A DNA stretch of 38,905 nucleotides from Acidimicrobiia bacterium (GCA_040880805.1 JBBDHW010000015.1:1-38905); one strand, 5' to 3'; positions 1 through 8,405 are shown, numbered from the stretch's first letter. A program made the numbers and translations. Notes: generated by a model from the sequence alone, not told the origin.

Positions 1-55
1 TGGCGACGGCCCAACAGCTGGTGGCAGGCCGCAAGCGCGGTTCGGGCCGACGCCG

Positions 56-99
56 AACGACCGGAGCACTGCGGATGCAAAGGAGGAGGAGGGGCGACG
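56..99 (+). repeat. Direct repeat copy 1 (remnant of lipoprotein gene start)
   Basis: About 41 of 44 bases match 1830-1870: AACGA, one C/T change, CGGAGCACTGCGGATGCAAA, then a GGAGG run with one extra triplet, then GGGGCGACG. The match covers the Shine-Dalgarno-like GGAG, the ATG and the first codons of the lipoprotein gene. Similarity ends abruptly on both sides. It looks like a gene fragment left by a duplication or insertion. Confidence 0.75.
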
Positions 100-420
100 A
101 CTACGGTCCATCGGACAGCACAGGGGAGAGAGGGCCGCCGAGATCGATCTCGTCGAGTTCGCACCCGAGCCTGGGTTGACGGGAGATTTGCAAGGAAACT
201 GCTCGCTCGAGCGTCTCAACGACGATGGGACGATTTGGCGGCAGTGTGCGGCCTTCTCGAACCGGTGTGTACATGGCCTCGGTGACTCTGTGCGCGGCGG
301 GAGTGCCGTTCGTGCGCGCCGCGCTATGCCAGCGCGCTCGTGACCGCGGCCAAGCTCGATCTCGATTACCGCGCGACCGTGTGCTCGCTCCCGGACCCGA
401 CGTCTCCCTGATCATGACGG

Positions 421-450
421 TTGCCGCCTGTCGAGAACGCTCGCTAGGGT
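421..450 (+). promoter_or_regulatory. Possible promoter of the sigma/anti-sigma pair
   Basis: TTGCCG at 421-426 and TAGGGT at 445-450 are 18 bases apart and lie about 60 bases before the chosen GTG start of the sigma gene. The -10 fits the actinobacterial TANNNT pattern. Many ECF genes are autoregulated, but I cannot recognise an ECF-type promoter here. Confidence 0.3.
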
Positions 451-512
451 CGCTTCGTCCCGTCCTTCGTGGTCCGCGTCGAGCACTCTTTGCTGCGGCG
501 CGCAGGGAAACT

Positions 513-1013
513 GTGGAAGAACCGGCGCGACGAGTCCCGTTCGAGCTCGAGATCCACCAGGGTGCCCTCACTCCGTCGTTCGTCCAGCTCTACGAGGAGA
601 GCTTCGGATCAATGGTCCGTCTCGCAGTGGCGCTCACGGGTTCGGAAGCGTCGGCAGAAGACCTCGTTCAAGATGCGTTCGTCCGCGTCCACGCTCGTTG
701 GGGCCGCATCACCACACCCACCGCTTACCTGCGTCGCGCCGTGGTCAACGCGTGTCGATCGGCGGGACGCCGTGCGACGCGCGAGCGCGCGGCGTCCTTC
801 CGAGAGCGCGCGACGACCGACTCGTTGAACGCCGACGAGTTGTTTGATGTGCTGGAGAGGCTGCCGTATCGACAGCGCGCCGCGCTCGTCTTGCAGTTCT
901 ACGAAGGTCTCTCACAAGCCGAGATCGCGGACGTACTCGGGTGCCGCGAGGGCACGGTTGCCTCGCTCGTGCATCGCGGACTCGCGCAACTGAGGAGGGT
1001 GGTCGAACGGTGA
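513..1013 (+). CDS. ECF RNA polymerase sigma factor (SigE-like family)
   Basis: This encodes a 166-aa extracytoplasmic-function sigma factor that would direct RNA polymerase to a stress or envelope regulon. Region 2 is visible in FVQLYEESFGSMVRLAVALTG followed by SAEDLVQDAFVRV and PTAYLRRAVVNACRS. Region 4 is visible in LPYRQRAALVLQFYEGLSQ and the helix-turn-helix AEIADVLGCREGTVASLVHR. I chose GTG 513 because AGGGAAA lies just upstream and the length then fits the family; the frame stays open back to 225, but that extension is low-complexity. The stop overlaps the next start (GTGA), so it is translationally coupled to a membrane protein that is probably its anti-sigma factor. Its targets are unknown; the export operon downstream is a candidate. 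Confidence 0.88.
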   Translation: MEEPARRVPFELEIHQGALTPSFVQLYEESFGSMVRLAVALTGSEASAEDLVQDAFVRVHARWGRITTPTAYLRRAVVNACRSAGRRATRERAASFRERATTDSLNADELFDVLERLPYRQRAALVLQFYEGLSQAEIADVLGCREGTVASLVHRGLAQLRRVVER

Positions 1014-1678
1014 GCGACGACGAGTTGGCGAAGTCGCTCGAGCGAAGCATCGAGCTTCGCGTCCGCAAATTGTCGCCGCGGGCAGACATCGAGGACCTCT
1101 TTGCTCGAGTGGGGCGCCGAGCGACTCGCCAACGGCGTGCGTTCGTGGCTGGCCTTGTCGCAGTCCTCGTCGCCGCGGGATACGCCGGCTACCTGATCGG
1201 AAACGCGAACGAAGCTTCCGGCACTCGCGCGGTCGCTGCACAGAGCGATGGCTTGCCGAGCCCTGAAGCGTCGTCCTCGGCTCTCGAACCGGCCGACGTC
1301 GACGCCGCACGCGCCGCAATCGCTCAGGCGTTTCGCGACGCTTTCGCGGGAAGCACCCCGGAGAGGACGAGAGTTGCCGCGCTCCAGGACGGAGACTCGC
1401 TCCAAGGTTTTCGCCGCGAGGTCTTGACCTACGCGGAGCTTCACGGTTACACGAGTGAGCAGCTCGACGGAATCTCGATCAACGTTCTCGATGTCGCCTT
1501 CATCGATCAGACCCACGGGGCTGTGCGCTTCACCGTCACGGTCCCGGAACACGGTGACGTGCTCGTCGATCGAGTGGGGTACGCCGTCTTCGACGGCGGT
1601 CGCTGGAAGGTCGCGGTCCGCACCGCCTGTGACCTGCTCTCCCTCGGCGGACTCCGCCAACGGTGCCCGCCGCAATGA
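1010..1678 (+). CDS. Membrane-anchored putative anti-sigma factor with extracytoplasmic NTF2-like domain
   Basis: The start GTG 1010 overlaps the sigma stop by four bases. The product is about 222 aa: a ~40-residue charged cytoplasmic part, one membrane helix (FVAGLVAVLVAAGYAGYLIG, about residues 42-62), a linker, and a ~120-residue outer domain beginning DVDAARAAIAQAFRDAF. The outer domain (ending GRWKVAVRTACDLLSLGG) resembles mycobacterial MTB12-like/NTF2-fold secreted domains. The short cytoplasmic segment lacks the HxxxCxxC zinc motif of ZAS anti-sigma factors. The anti-sigma role is inferred from gene order and topology only. The outer domain could be the sensor. Confidence 0.65.
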   Translation: MSDDELAKSLERSIELRVRKLSPRADIEDLFARVGRRATRQRRAFVAGLVAVLVAAGYAGYLIGNANEASGTRAVAAQSDGLPSPEASSSALEPADVDAARAAIAQAFRDAFAGSTPERTRVAALQDGDSLQGFRREVLTYAELHGYTSEQLDGISINVLDVAFIDQTHGAVRFTVTVPEHGDVLVDRVGYAVFDGGRWKVAVRTACDLLSLGGLRQRCPPQ

Positions 1679-1848
1679 GCGGCTCTCGTCAGGACGCGGC
1701 GCGGGGCTGGAGCGGGGGAGAGCGGGCCAGGTGGCGTTCCGCGAACGTAACGAGCGGTGGTAACCGGCAACAATGGCGGCCGCGACCACAGGCACTCCAA
1801 GATCTGTGGCACATTTGTCGCCACGGGCAAACGATCGGAGCACTGCGG
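1679..1848. promoter_or_regulatory. Intergenic leader of the export operon with a small inverted repeat
   Basis: This 170-base gap separates the sigma pair from the lipoprotein gene. It holds an imperfect palindrome, GTGGC (1806-1810) and GCCAC (1820-1824) around nine bases, which could be an operator or weak stem-loop. No clear -35/-10 pair is seen. Confidence 0.3.
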
Positions 1849-1870
1849 ATGCAAAGGAGGAGGGGCGACG
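1830..1870 (+). repeat. Direct repeat copy 2 (functional lipoprotein gene start)
   Basis: This is the intact partner of 56-99. It spans GGAG (1837-1840), the ATG at 1849 and the first seven codons of the lipoprotein gene. The pair brackets 1.73 kb holding the sigma and anti-sigma genes. Confidence 0.75.
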
Positions 1871-2598
1871 CGCGACGACGCGTGCGCCCGCGCGGTGTCG
1901 TCGCCCTCGCGTCGCTGATCACCGTCACCTTCGCGCTCGCGGGCTGCAGCGGTGGCGGGGACACCGACAACGCGACGGTGATCGAGGCGGGACCGGTCGA
2001 CATCAAGCTCCCCCAGGGCTACAAGGTCGTGCACGGGAAGATCGTGGCGCCCACGAGCAAGCTGGCATCGGCGTCGACACCCGCGTCGGGGGCATCGGGA
2101 GCTACGGCCGCGGCTGACTCCTCGACCGGAACCACCATCCCCCTCGACAACAAGGAGGACCCCACGAAGACGCTGTTCGCCGCGCTCGGGAAGTTCCGCA
2201 CCTGCCTCGACGATCTCGGGGTGAAGTTCATCGGCGCCCCCAACGCGGCGGATCCGAGCTCGCCGACCAACGACCCCAGCTACCTCGAGAGCCTCACCAC
2301 CTGCGCGGCACGCTCCAACATCGTGCAGGCGCTGCAGGCGTCCCAGGGCGCGAACGACAACCTGTCGCCCGCGGACATCGAACGGCGGAACAAGGGTTAC
2401 CTGATATGGCGCTCCTGCATGATCGATCGCGGGTGGAAGATCGACAAGCCGAAGCCCGACAGCCAGGGGCGGCTCTTCGCGTTCGGCGGCTCCGGCGGCT
2501 CGCAGAGCCAGATACAAGCGCCGCCGGGCAAGGACCTGCTCTCCAGCAAAGACGTGGAAGAGTGCGCGGGCAAGGCACAGAAGGCGACCGGGCTCTAG
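1849..2598 (+). CDS. Predicted lipoprotein of the export operon
   Basis: The product is 249 aa. Its start region has an Arg-rich n-region, a hydrophobic stretch (VVALASLITVTFALAGC) and the lipobox LAGC, so it is probably lipid-anchored on the outer face of the membrane. A Ser/Thr/Ala-rich linker follows, then a domain with four further cysteines (in FRTCLDDLG, LTTCAARS, WRSCMIDRGW, VEECAG) that could form two disulfides. I do not recognise the family. ATG 1849 has GGAG eight bases upstream; an upstream extension of the frame is not supported. The gene is 26 bases from the adaptor gene, so it probably works as an accessory or substrate-binding part of that export machine. Confidence 0.75.
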   Translation: MQRRRGDARRRVRPRGVVALASLITVTFALAGCSGGGDTDNATVIEAGPVDIKLPQGYKVVHGKIVAPTSKLASASTPASGASGATAAADSSTGTTIPLDNKEDPTKTLFAALGKFRTCLDDLGVKFIGAPNAADPSSPTNDPSYLESLTTCAARSNIVQALQASQGANDNLSPADIERRNKGYLIWRSCMIDRGWKIDKPKPDSQGRLFAFGGSGGSQSQIQAPPGKDLLSSKDVEECAGKAQKATGL

Positions 2599-2624
2599 GA
2601 AGCTGAGAAGCGGGGGACCGAAGC

Positions 2625-5054
2625 GTGCGGAAATGGATCCTGGCGGGGATGGCGGCGGTCCTCGTCGTCGGCGGGGGCATCGTGTACTTCTCGTCGAGTG
2701 GTGGCAGCTCGGACTCCAAGCCGCTGTTGATCACGGCGACCGCTCAACCGCGCGACCTGCGCGACGAGGTGACCGTGCAGGGCACGCTGGGCCGCGTCGA
2801 GCAACGGACCGTCAACAGCGTGAACGAAGCGGCGCAGGTGAGCCAGGTCTACCTCGACGATGGCGCGACGCTCACGGGCAACGAAGCCATCCTCGCGCTC
2901 GACGGCCGCGACTCGGTCACCGCGGTGGGCGCGTTCGCGTTCTTCCGGAAGCTCGACGTCGGGGCGGAGGGAACCGACGTCCGGCAGCTCGAGCAGATCC
3001 TGAAGGCCGCCGGATACTCGCCGGGCACCGTCGACCAGCTCTACACCGTGCAGACCAGCTTCGCGCTCGCGCAGTGGCAGGCCGCGCACAACTACCCCGG
3101 AGCGACGCCACAGACCACGCAGACGGTGAACGTGGCGCTCCAGCAGGGAGCCGGGTACGAGCTCGGCCAGGAGACGTCGGCCGGTTTGACGATCGGTCCG
3201 CCACCGATCGCCAAGGCCGCCGCCATCTTCCGTCCCACCGGCGTGAGCCCCGCCGTGGGCGAGGAGCTCACGATCGTCTCGACGTCCAGCGTGGTGAACA
3301 AGCCGGCCCCGGCCACTTTTGTCGTGAGCGCGAGCGTCACGAGCCCATCGCCGATCTCGTTCACCGTGTCACTCGGGGGCACCGCGACCTCGAACGATGT
3401 GATCGCCCCGGTTGGGTCGTTCACCCTCCCCGCCAACGCCCCGTCGACGACGATCCAGATCCTCACCAAGCCGGACACGCTGGTGGAGCCGAACAAGACG
3501 CTGACGGTCTCGCTCGACGCGGACCCCCCGAACTACAGCGTCGGCTCGCCCGGCTCGGCGACCACCACGATCGTGTCCCACGCCGTGCCGCAGCTCACCC
3601 TCACCGGTTCGACCACGGTGCAGCAGGGGCAGTCGGCGACCATCACCGTGACCGCCGACCAGGCGCCCCTGAACACCACGCAGGTCGGCCTGAACGTCGG
3701 TGGCAGCGCGACGCCCGGCACCGACTATGCGTCGTTCCCGCCGGTCGTCACCCTCGCTGCCGGCCGCACCACGACCACGCTCACGATCACCACGAAGACC
3801 AGCTCGGTGGTCAAGCCCAACCGGAGCATCGTGATCGGCTTGGCGCCGGCCGCGGCGTACACGGTCGGGCCGGTGAATACCGCGACGATCACCATCGCGG
3901 GCGCCAGCGGCGACGCCGCGCGTCCAGTGGTGACGATCACCGCGGGCAACCTGCGCATCACCGCGGGCCAGGGTCAACCCGCGCAGTTCACGATCGCGCT
4001 CGACCGCGCCCTCAGTGAAGAGCTCCAGGTGAACATCGCCTTCGGCGGGGATGCCGTGGCCGGGTCCGACTACAACCCGCCGGGCGGGCTGCTCACCGTG
4101 CCCCCGGGGCAAACCGCGCTTCCCGTGACCGTTCCGATCCTCGACAACGGTCTGGTTCAGCCGGACAAGCTGTTGGTGGTGTCGGTGCTCCTGAGCCCGG
4201 GCTACGTCGTCGGCGACCCCGGCGCCGCGCTGTCGGTGATCGTGTCCACGAATCTGCCCGAGGTCAACATCGTCGGCGGTCCGGCAGCTGTCGGCCTGGG
4301 TGGCGGTGCGGTGTTCACGATCATTGCCGACCAACCGCCCATCAAAGACACATCGATCTCGTACACGGTGACCGGTTCTGCGAAGCAAGGTACGAACATC
4401 GTGCCGCTCACCGGTACCGCGTTCCTGCCCGCGGGTGAGACCAGCGTCACCGTTCCCGTGCTCACGCTCAACACCAACGTCTACTTCGTGCCGACCGACA
4501 TCATCGCGGGGAAATACCCCACGCGCCTGGGTGAGGTGTTCGTGGAAGAGGGCGACGTCGTGGTCGCGGGTAAGCCGTTGTTCTCGCTCACCGAGACCTC
4601 GTTCGCGGTCACGCTCGACACCAGCGCCGCCGACCGCACGAAGCTGAAGGTCGGACAGAGCGTCACCGTCCAGCTACAGGGTGGCGACGGGACGGCCCCC
4701 GGCGTGATCTCCGAGCTCGACGACAACGTCACCACCGATCCGGATACGAAGAAGCAGACCTACAAGGGGACGGTGCAGGTCGAGGGTGAGCTCGGTGCCG
4801 CCGACGGGGCACCGGTCACGATCGAGGTGGTCCTCGAGGAGCGTGTCGGTGCTCTGACCGTACCCATCGCGGCGGTCAAGCAGAACGGTTCGGGGGACGA
4901 CGTGGTGCGCGTGATCGATCTCGACCACGGTGGCCGGACGCGCGAAGTGCGGGTGAAGACCGGGCTCTCGGAGGGTTCCTACATCGAGATCCAGTCGGGT
5001 CTGCGCGCCAACCAGGTCGTGGTCGTCGAGGTCGATCAGGGGTCGCAGGGATGA
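2625..5054 (+). CDS. Periplasmic-adaptor-like protein (HlyD/MacA type) with peptidoglycan-binding and Calx-beta-like repeats
   Basis: The product is 809 aa. In order it has an N-terminal anchor helix (residues 4-22), a first lipoyl/barrel-sandwich half (about 35-100), a PG_binding_1-like domain (about 108-160, DVGAEGTDVRQLEQILKAAG), three to four Calx-beta-like beta repeats (about 205-318, 319-428, 432-542, 544-615), the second barrel-sandwich half (GEVFVEEGDVVVAGKPLFSL, about 636-656) and a beta-barrel/membrane-proximal C-terminus. The repeats show the family's pattern, such as GSATPGTDY then LAAGRTTTTLTITT, and GDAVAGSDY then VPPGQTALPVTVPIL. Actinobacterial adaptors with a PG-binding domain are known to me; a ~400-residue Calx-beta insertion where Gram-negative MacA has a coiled-coil hairpin is unusual. 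GTG 2625 is the start. The stop overlaps the ATPase start (ATGA). It probably links the ABC transporter to the cell wall. Confidence 0.82.
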   Translation: MRKWILAGMAAVLVVGGGIVYFSSSGGSSDSKPLLITATAQPRDLRDEVTVQGTLGRVEQRTVNSVNEAAQVSQVYLDDGATLTGNEAILALDGRDSVTAVGAFAFFRKLDVGAEGTDVRQLEQILKAAGYSPGTVDQLYTVQTSFALAQWQAAHNYPGATPQTTQTVNVALQQGAGYELGQETSAGLTIGPPPIAKAAAIFRPTGVSPAVGEELTIVSTSSVVNKPAPATFVVSASVTSPSPISFTVSLGGTATSNDVIAPVGSFTLPANAPSTTIQILTKPDTLVEPNKTLTVSLDADPPNYSVGSPGSATTTIVSHAVPQLTLTGSTTVQQGQSATITVTADQAPLNTTQVGLNVGGSATPGTDYASFPPVVTLAAGRTTTTLTITTKTSSVVKPNRSIVIGLAPAAAYTVGPVNTATITIAGASGDAARPVVTITAGNLRITAGQGQPAQFTIALDRALSEELQVNIAFGGDAVAGSDYNPPGGLLTVPPGQTALPVTVPILDNGLVQPDKLLVVSVLLSPGYVVGDPGAALSVIVSTNLPEVNIVGGPAAVGLGGGAVFTIIADQPPIKDTSISYTVTGSAKQGTNIVPLTGTAFLPAGETSVTVPVLTLNTNVYFVPTDIIAGKYPTRLGEVFVEEGDVVVAGKPLFSLTETSFAVTLDTSAADRTKLKVGQSVTVQLQGGDGTAPGVISELDDNVTTDPDTKKQTYKGTVQVEGELGAADGAPVTIEVVLEERVGALTVPIAAVKQNGSGDDVVRVIDLDHGGRTREVRVKTGLSEGSYIEIQSGLRANQVVVVEVDQGSQG

Positions 5055-5776
5055 CCGCGGTGACCAACGGGTCGCCGCTCCTCGAGCTCACCAACGTCTC
5101 CCGCGTCTACGGCGAGCAGGTGAAGGTCTACGCGCTGCGCGACGTGTCGTTGCAGATCCACGCCGGCGATCTTCTCGCCATCGTCGGGCCGTCGGGTTCG
5201 GGCAAGTCGACGATGCTCGGGCTTCTCGGCGTGCTCGACCGACCGACCGAGGGAACGGTGGAGATCTCGGGAGTCGATACCGGGACGCTCGACGACGCGG
5301 CCCGGTCGAAGCTCCGCGGCGAGTCGGTCGGCTTCGTGTTCCAGCAGTTCCATCTGATCCCGCACTTGAGCGCGCTCGGCAACGTCGCGACCGCGCTGCT
5401 CTTCCGCGGCCTGAGCCGGGCCGAGTGCCGTGACCGTGCCACGCGTGCGCTCGAACAGGTGGGCCTCGCGCCTCGAGCCGACCATCGCCCGCTGCAACTC
5501 TCCGGCGGGGAACAGCAGCGCGTGGCGATCGCGCGCGCGATCGTCACCGAACCGATCATGGTGCTCGCCGACGAGCCCAGCGGCGCGCTCGATTCGCAGA
5601 ACGCGGGGATCGTCATGGAGATCTTCGCGAGTCTCGAGTCTCGCGAACGGGCCGTCGTGCTCGTGACGCACGACCCCCGGATCGCCGCGACCACCAAGCG
5701 AGTGGTCTCGATGCTCGACGGGGAGATCGTCGCCGACGAACGCCAAGTGCCGGTTCCGTTCCAAGGACACGTGTGA
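5051..5776 (+). CDS. ABC transporter ATP-binding protein (MacB/LolD type)
   Basis: This 241-aa nucleotide-binding subunit should hydrolyse ATP to power the permease encoded next. It has the Walker A GPSGSGKST (46-54), a Q-loop in FVFQQFHLIP, the signature LSGGEQQR (150-157), the Walker B VLADEP with catalytic Glu175, and the H-loop His in VTHDPR (207). The VFQQFHLIPHLSALGNV pattern is typical of the MacB/LolD/FtsE group. The ATG overlaps the adaptor stop by four bases, and its own stop overlaps the permease start by four bases (GTGA), so the three are translationally coupled. Confidence 0.95.
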   Translation: MTAVTNGSPLLELTNVSRVYGEQVKVYALRDVSLQIHAGDLLAIVGPSGSGKSTMLGLLGVLDRPTEGTVEISGVDTGTLDDAARSKLRGESVGFVFQQFHLIPHLSALGNVATALLFRGLSRAECRDRATRALEQVGLAPRADHRPLQLSGGEQQRVAIARAIVTEPIMVLADEPSGALDSQNAGIVMEIFASLESRERAVVLVTHDPRIAATTKRVVSMLDGEIVADERQVPVPFQGHV

Positions 5777-6957
5777 GCCGCGCCCGCGAGCTGTTCTCGG
5801 TCGCGGCCACAGGGATCGCCGCCCGCAAGGTGCGCACCCTGCTGATCCTGCTCGGGCCGGTCGCGGGCGTCGCCGCGATGGTCGGCGCAGTGGGTCTCAC
5901 GGAGTCCGCCAAGGGCGACCTCCGCGAGAAGCTCGCCGAGCTCGGTACCAGCCTGATCACCGCCGAAGCGGCGGGCACGTTCGGCCAACAGAACCCCACG
6001 TTGCCGAAGGACGCGGTGCACCGGGTCGAAGCGTTGCCGACGGTGATGCGCGCGTCGGCGGTCTCGGAGATCGCCGGTGTCGTGACGCTCCCGAACGCGG
6101 GTTCCGCGGACTTCTACCAGGCGTTTCCCGTGCCGGTGCTCGCCGCCGACGGTGCGTTGCCGGGCGTGCTCGAGGTCCCGTTGCGCAGCGGTCGTTGGTT
6201 GCGCCAAGGCGATCGGAAGAACAAGGCGCGGGCGGTGGTGATCGGGGCCGGGCTCGCCGATCAATACGCAGTCGTGCCCGGCGAGATCCGCACGATCACC
6301 CTCAACGAGATCGACTACGGCGTCGTCGGCGTGCTCGACCCAGTCGCGCTCGACCCGAACCTCGACAACGCCGCGTTCGTGACGCAGTGGTCCGCCAAGC
6401 ACGACTTCGACACCGAGGGTGAGCCCACCAAGATGTACATACGCGCCGCCGGCGGGACCACCAACGAGACCAACGACGCGATCGCCACTGCTATCAGCCT
6501 CGGCGGCACCGACGAGGTCTCGACGAAGATCCCGAGCGATGCGCTGGAGGCGTCGGCCCAGGCCGACAAGACACTCCAGCAGACGGCCCTCTTCGCCGGG
6601 TTACTCGCGCTCGCGATCGGCGGGCTCGGGATCGCCAACGTGATGTCGATCTCGGTGATCCAACGCTCGTCGGAGATCGGGATCCGGCGCGCCCTCGGGA
6701 GCACGCGCTCCTTGATCGCGCTCCAGTTCCTGCTCGAAGCGCTGTTCGTCGGGATCCTCGGCGGTGTGATCGGGGCGCTCGTCGGTGTCGGGGTGGTGTA
6801 CCTCGTCTCCGGTCTCGCCGATTGGGTCGTCGTGATCAACTACGGGAAGATGCCCCTCTGGATCGGGCTGGCCGTGGGTGTGTCCGTCGTCGCCGGGCTC
6901 TACCCCTCGGTGAAGGCGGCCCGCCTGGAGCCGCTGGAGACCCTCCGCCTCGGGTGA
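5773..6957 (+). CDS. ABC transporter permease (MacB/FtsX type)
   Basis: The 394-aa product has the MacB layout: one N-terminal membrane helix (about residues 21-42), a ~230-residue extracytoplasmic MacB_PCD-like domain and three C-terminal helices (about 276-299, 318-346, 352-380). The motif SSEIGIRRALGSTR between helices is characteristic of the MacB/FtsX coupling region. With the ATPase and the adaptor it would form a mechanotransmission-type export machine; the substrate is unknown. GTG 5773 overlaps the preceding stop. It ends the operon that began at 1849. Confidence 0.92.
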   Translation: MSRARELFSVAATGIAARKVRTLLILLGPVAGVAAMVGAVGLTESAKGDLREKLAELGTSLITAEAAGTFGQQNPTLPKDAVHRVEALPTVMRASAVSEIAGVVTLPNAGSADFYQAFPVPVLAADGALPGVLEVPLRSGRWLRQGDRKNKARAVVIGAGLADQYAVVPGEIRTITLNEIDYGVVGVLDPVALDPNLDNAAFVTQWSAKHDFDTEGEPTKMYIRAAGGTTNETNDAIATAISLGGTDEVSTKIPSDALEASAQADKTLQQTALFAGLLALAIGGLGIANVMSISVIQRSSEIGIRRALGSTRSLIALQFLLEALFVGILGGVIGALVGVGVVYLVSGLADWVVVINYGKMPLWIGLAVGVSVVAGLYPSVKAARLEPLETLRLG

Positions 6958-6964
6958 GAACCTC

Positions 6965-6970
6965 TAGCCT
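6965..6970 (+). promoter_or_regulatory. -10 element TAGCCT, probable leaderless start
   Basis: TAGCCT lies exactly six bases before ATG 6977 and no Shine-Dalgarno is present. In actinobacteria a TANNNT this close to the start codon places transcription initiation at the start codon. The same arrangement recurs before several other genes here. Confidence 0.5.
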
Positions 6971-6976
6971 CGAACG

Positions 6977-8353
6977 ATGAATCTTCCGAGCATCGAAGGG
7001 CCGGTCACCGGGGGGAACGGCCCCTTCGTCGGCGGAGTTGCGGCGGGCCTCGCCGAGCACGACTACACGCAGACGGAGTACTTCCTCGCCGGCACCGCCG
7101 ACGCGTACGAGGTCACCGGCGACGGTGCGACGAAGACGGTCGACTCCGCCGACTACCGCACGCGCATCCTCGTCTACCGCCCGGCCGACGCCGCGCGCTT
7201 CAACGGCACCGTCGTCGTCGAGTGGCTGAACGTGAGTGGCGGGGTCGACGGATCACCCGACTGGACGTTCCTGCACCGCGAGATGATGCGGAGCGGGTAC
7301 GCCTGGGTCGGCGTGTCGGCGCAGTCGGTGGGCGTGCACGGTGGCCAATCCCTCGTCGCAACCGCGAACGCGATGGGTCTCACGGAAGTGGATCCCGAGC
7401 GCTACGGGCCGCTCGCGCATCCCGGCGACGTCTTCTCCTTCGACATCTACACCCAAGCCGGGGCGGTTGCCCGGGGCGTCCCCGGAACTGCGCTCGCCGA
7501 GCTCCCGGTGGAGCGCGTGATCGCGATCGGCGAGTCGCAGTCGGCGATGCGGCTCACCGCCTACGTCAACGTGGTCGACGCGATCGCGCAGGAGTACGAC
7601 GGCTTCTTCGTGCACGCGCGGGGTCGCTCGGGGTCACCGCTCGACGCGAGCGGGCCGATGCGCGACCCGTCGGCGCCACCCGAGCCCTTCCGCGAGGGCC
7701 TGCGCGTACCCGTGCTCTGCTTCGAGGCCGAGACCGACCTCATCGGCTTGGGCTACTACCCGGCGCGCCAGCCCGACAACGACAAGTTCCGCTTGTGGGA
7801 GGTGGCGGGCACGTCGCATGCCGACGTGTACACGTTCATTGCGGGTTTCGTCGACAGCGGTGCGCTCCCGATCACCGAGCTCGCCGCGCTGTGGGCGCCG
7901 ACGACGTCGCCGATGGGCTTCGAGCTGGACCAGCCCATCAACACCGGTCCGCAGCACTACGTGCTCCAGGCCGCGCTCGCGCACTTCGACCGCTGGCTGC
8001 GCGACGGCACGGCGCCACCGTCCGCACCGCGGCTCGAAGTACAGCCGGGTGAACCGGCCACGTCGTTCGTCGTCGACGAGCACGGCATCGCGCGCGGCGG
8101 CATTCGCACACCGCACGTCGACGTGCCGATCGCGACACTGTCGGGTCTCGGCAACGGCGGTGCAGCGATCTCGTTCTTGTGCGGCACGACGATCCCGTTC
8201 AGCGCGGAGAAGCTCGCCTCGCTCTACACCAGCAAGCGCGACTACTGCGCGAAGTTCGACGCGGCCACCGACGCCGCCGTCGCCGCCGGCTTCTTCCTCG
8301 AAGCCGACGCCCCCGAGATCAAGGCGATCGCCGCCGAGCTCTACCGCGGTTAG
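6977..8353 (+). CDS. Alpha/beta-hydrolase domain protein (Abhydrolase_10-like)
   Basis: The 458-aa protein resembles the large alpha/beta-hydrolase family seen in actinobacteria. The nucleophile elbow is GESQS with Ser187. TVVVEWLNVSGGVDGSPDWTF, an early oxyanion-side segment, and AGTSHADVY with a candidate catalytic His are also typical. There is no signal peptide, so it is probably cytoplasmic. The substrate is unknown; an esterase or lactonase activity is an inference from fold. It stands alone, 19 bases after the permease, and ends against a palindrome facing a convergent operon. Confidence 0.8.
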   Translation: MNLPSIEGPVTGGNGPFVGGVAAGLAEHDYTQTEYFLAGTADAYEVTGDGATKTVDSADYRTRILVYRPADAARFNGTVVVEWLNVSGGVDGSPDWTFLHREMMRSGYAWVGVSAQSVGVHGGQSLVATANAMGLTEVDPERYGPLAHPGDVFSFDIYTQAGAVARGVPGTALAELPVERVIAIGESQSAMRLTAYVNVVDAIAQEYDGFFVHARGRSGSPLDASGPMRDPSAPPEPFREGLRVPVLCFEAETDLIGLGYYPARQPDNDKFRLWEVAGTSHADVYTFIAGFVDSGALPITELAALWAPTTSPMGFELDQPINTGPQHYVLQAALAHFDRWLRDGTAPPSAPRLEVQPGEPATSFVVDEHGIARGGIRTPHVDVPIATLSGLGNGGAAISFLCGTTIPFSAEKLASLYTSKRDYCAKFDAATDAAVAAGFFLEADAPEIKAIAAELYRG

Positions 8354-8356
8354 CAG

Positions 8357-8405
8357 CGAACCGGCGTCGTTCGAGTCGGTTATACCGACTCTGCTGACGC
8401 CGGTT
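8357..8405. repeat. Dispersed palindrome family 2, copy 1 (between convergent genes)
   Basis: This is a nested stem-loop: outer arms AACCGGCGTC (8359-8368) and GACGCCGGTT (8396-8405), inner arms GAGTCGGT and ACCGACTC around a short TTAT-type loop. It fills the 57-base gap between the convergent hydrolase and enoyl-CoA hydratase genes. The reverse complement of 20414-20463 matches about 40 of 50 bases. It probably acts as a bidirectional terminator or belongs to a REP-like family. Confidence 0.75.

Larger units (their letters stand above)
1..512. other. No supportable gene; holds one copy of a direct repeat
   Basis: I see no convincing gene in the first 512 bases. Open frames exist on both strands, but none has a recognisable domain. 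A short frame opens at ATG 75 inside the direct repeat and stops after 34 codons; it copies the first codons of the lipoprotein gene at 1849 and then loses similarity. The stretch probably holds the 3' edge of a truncated locus plus the leader of the sigma factor gene. Confidence 0.5.

Noticed and set aside
225-512. N-terminal extension of the sigma factor
   Set aside because: The frame is open, but the residues are Arg-rich and unlike any sigma domain; GTG 513 has a ribosome site and gives the family's length.
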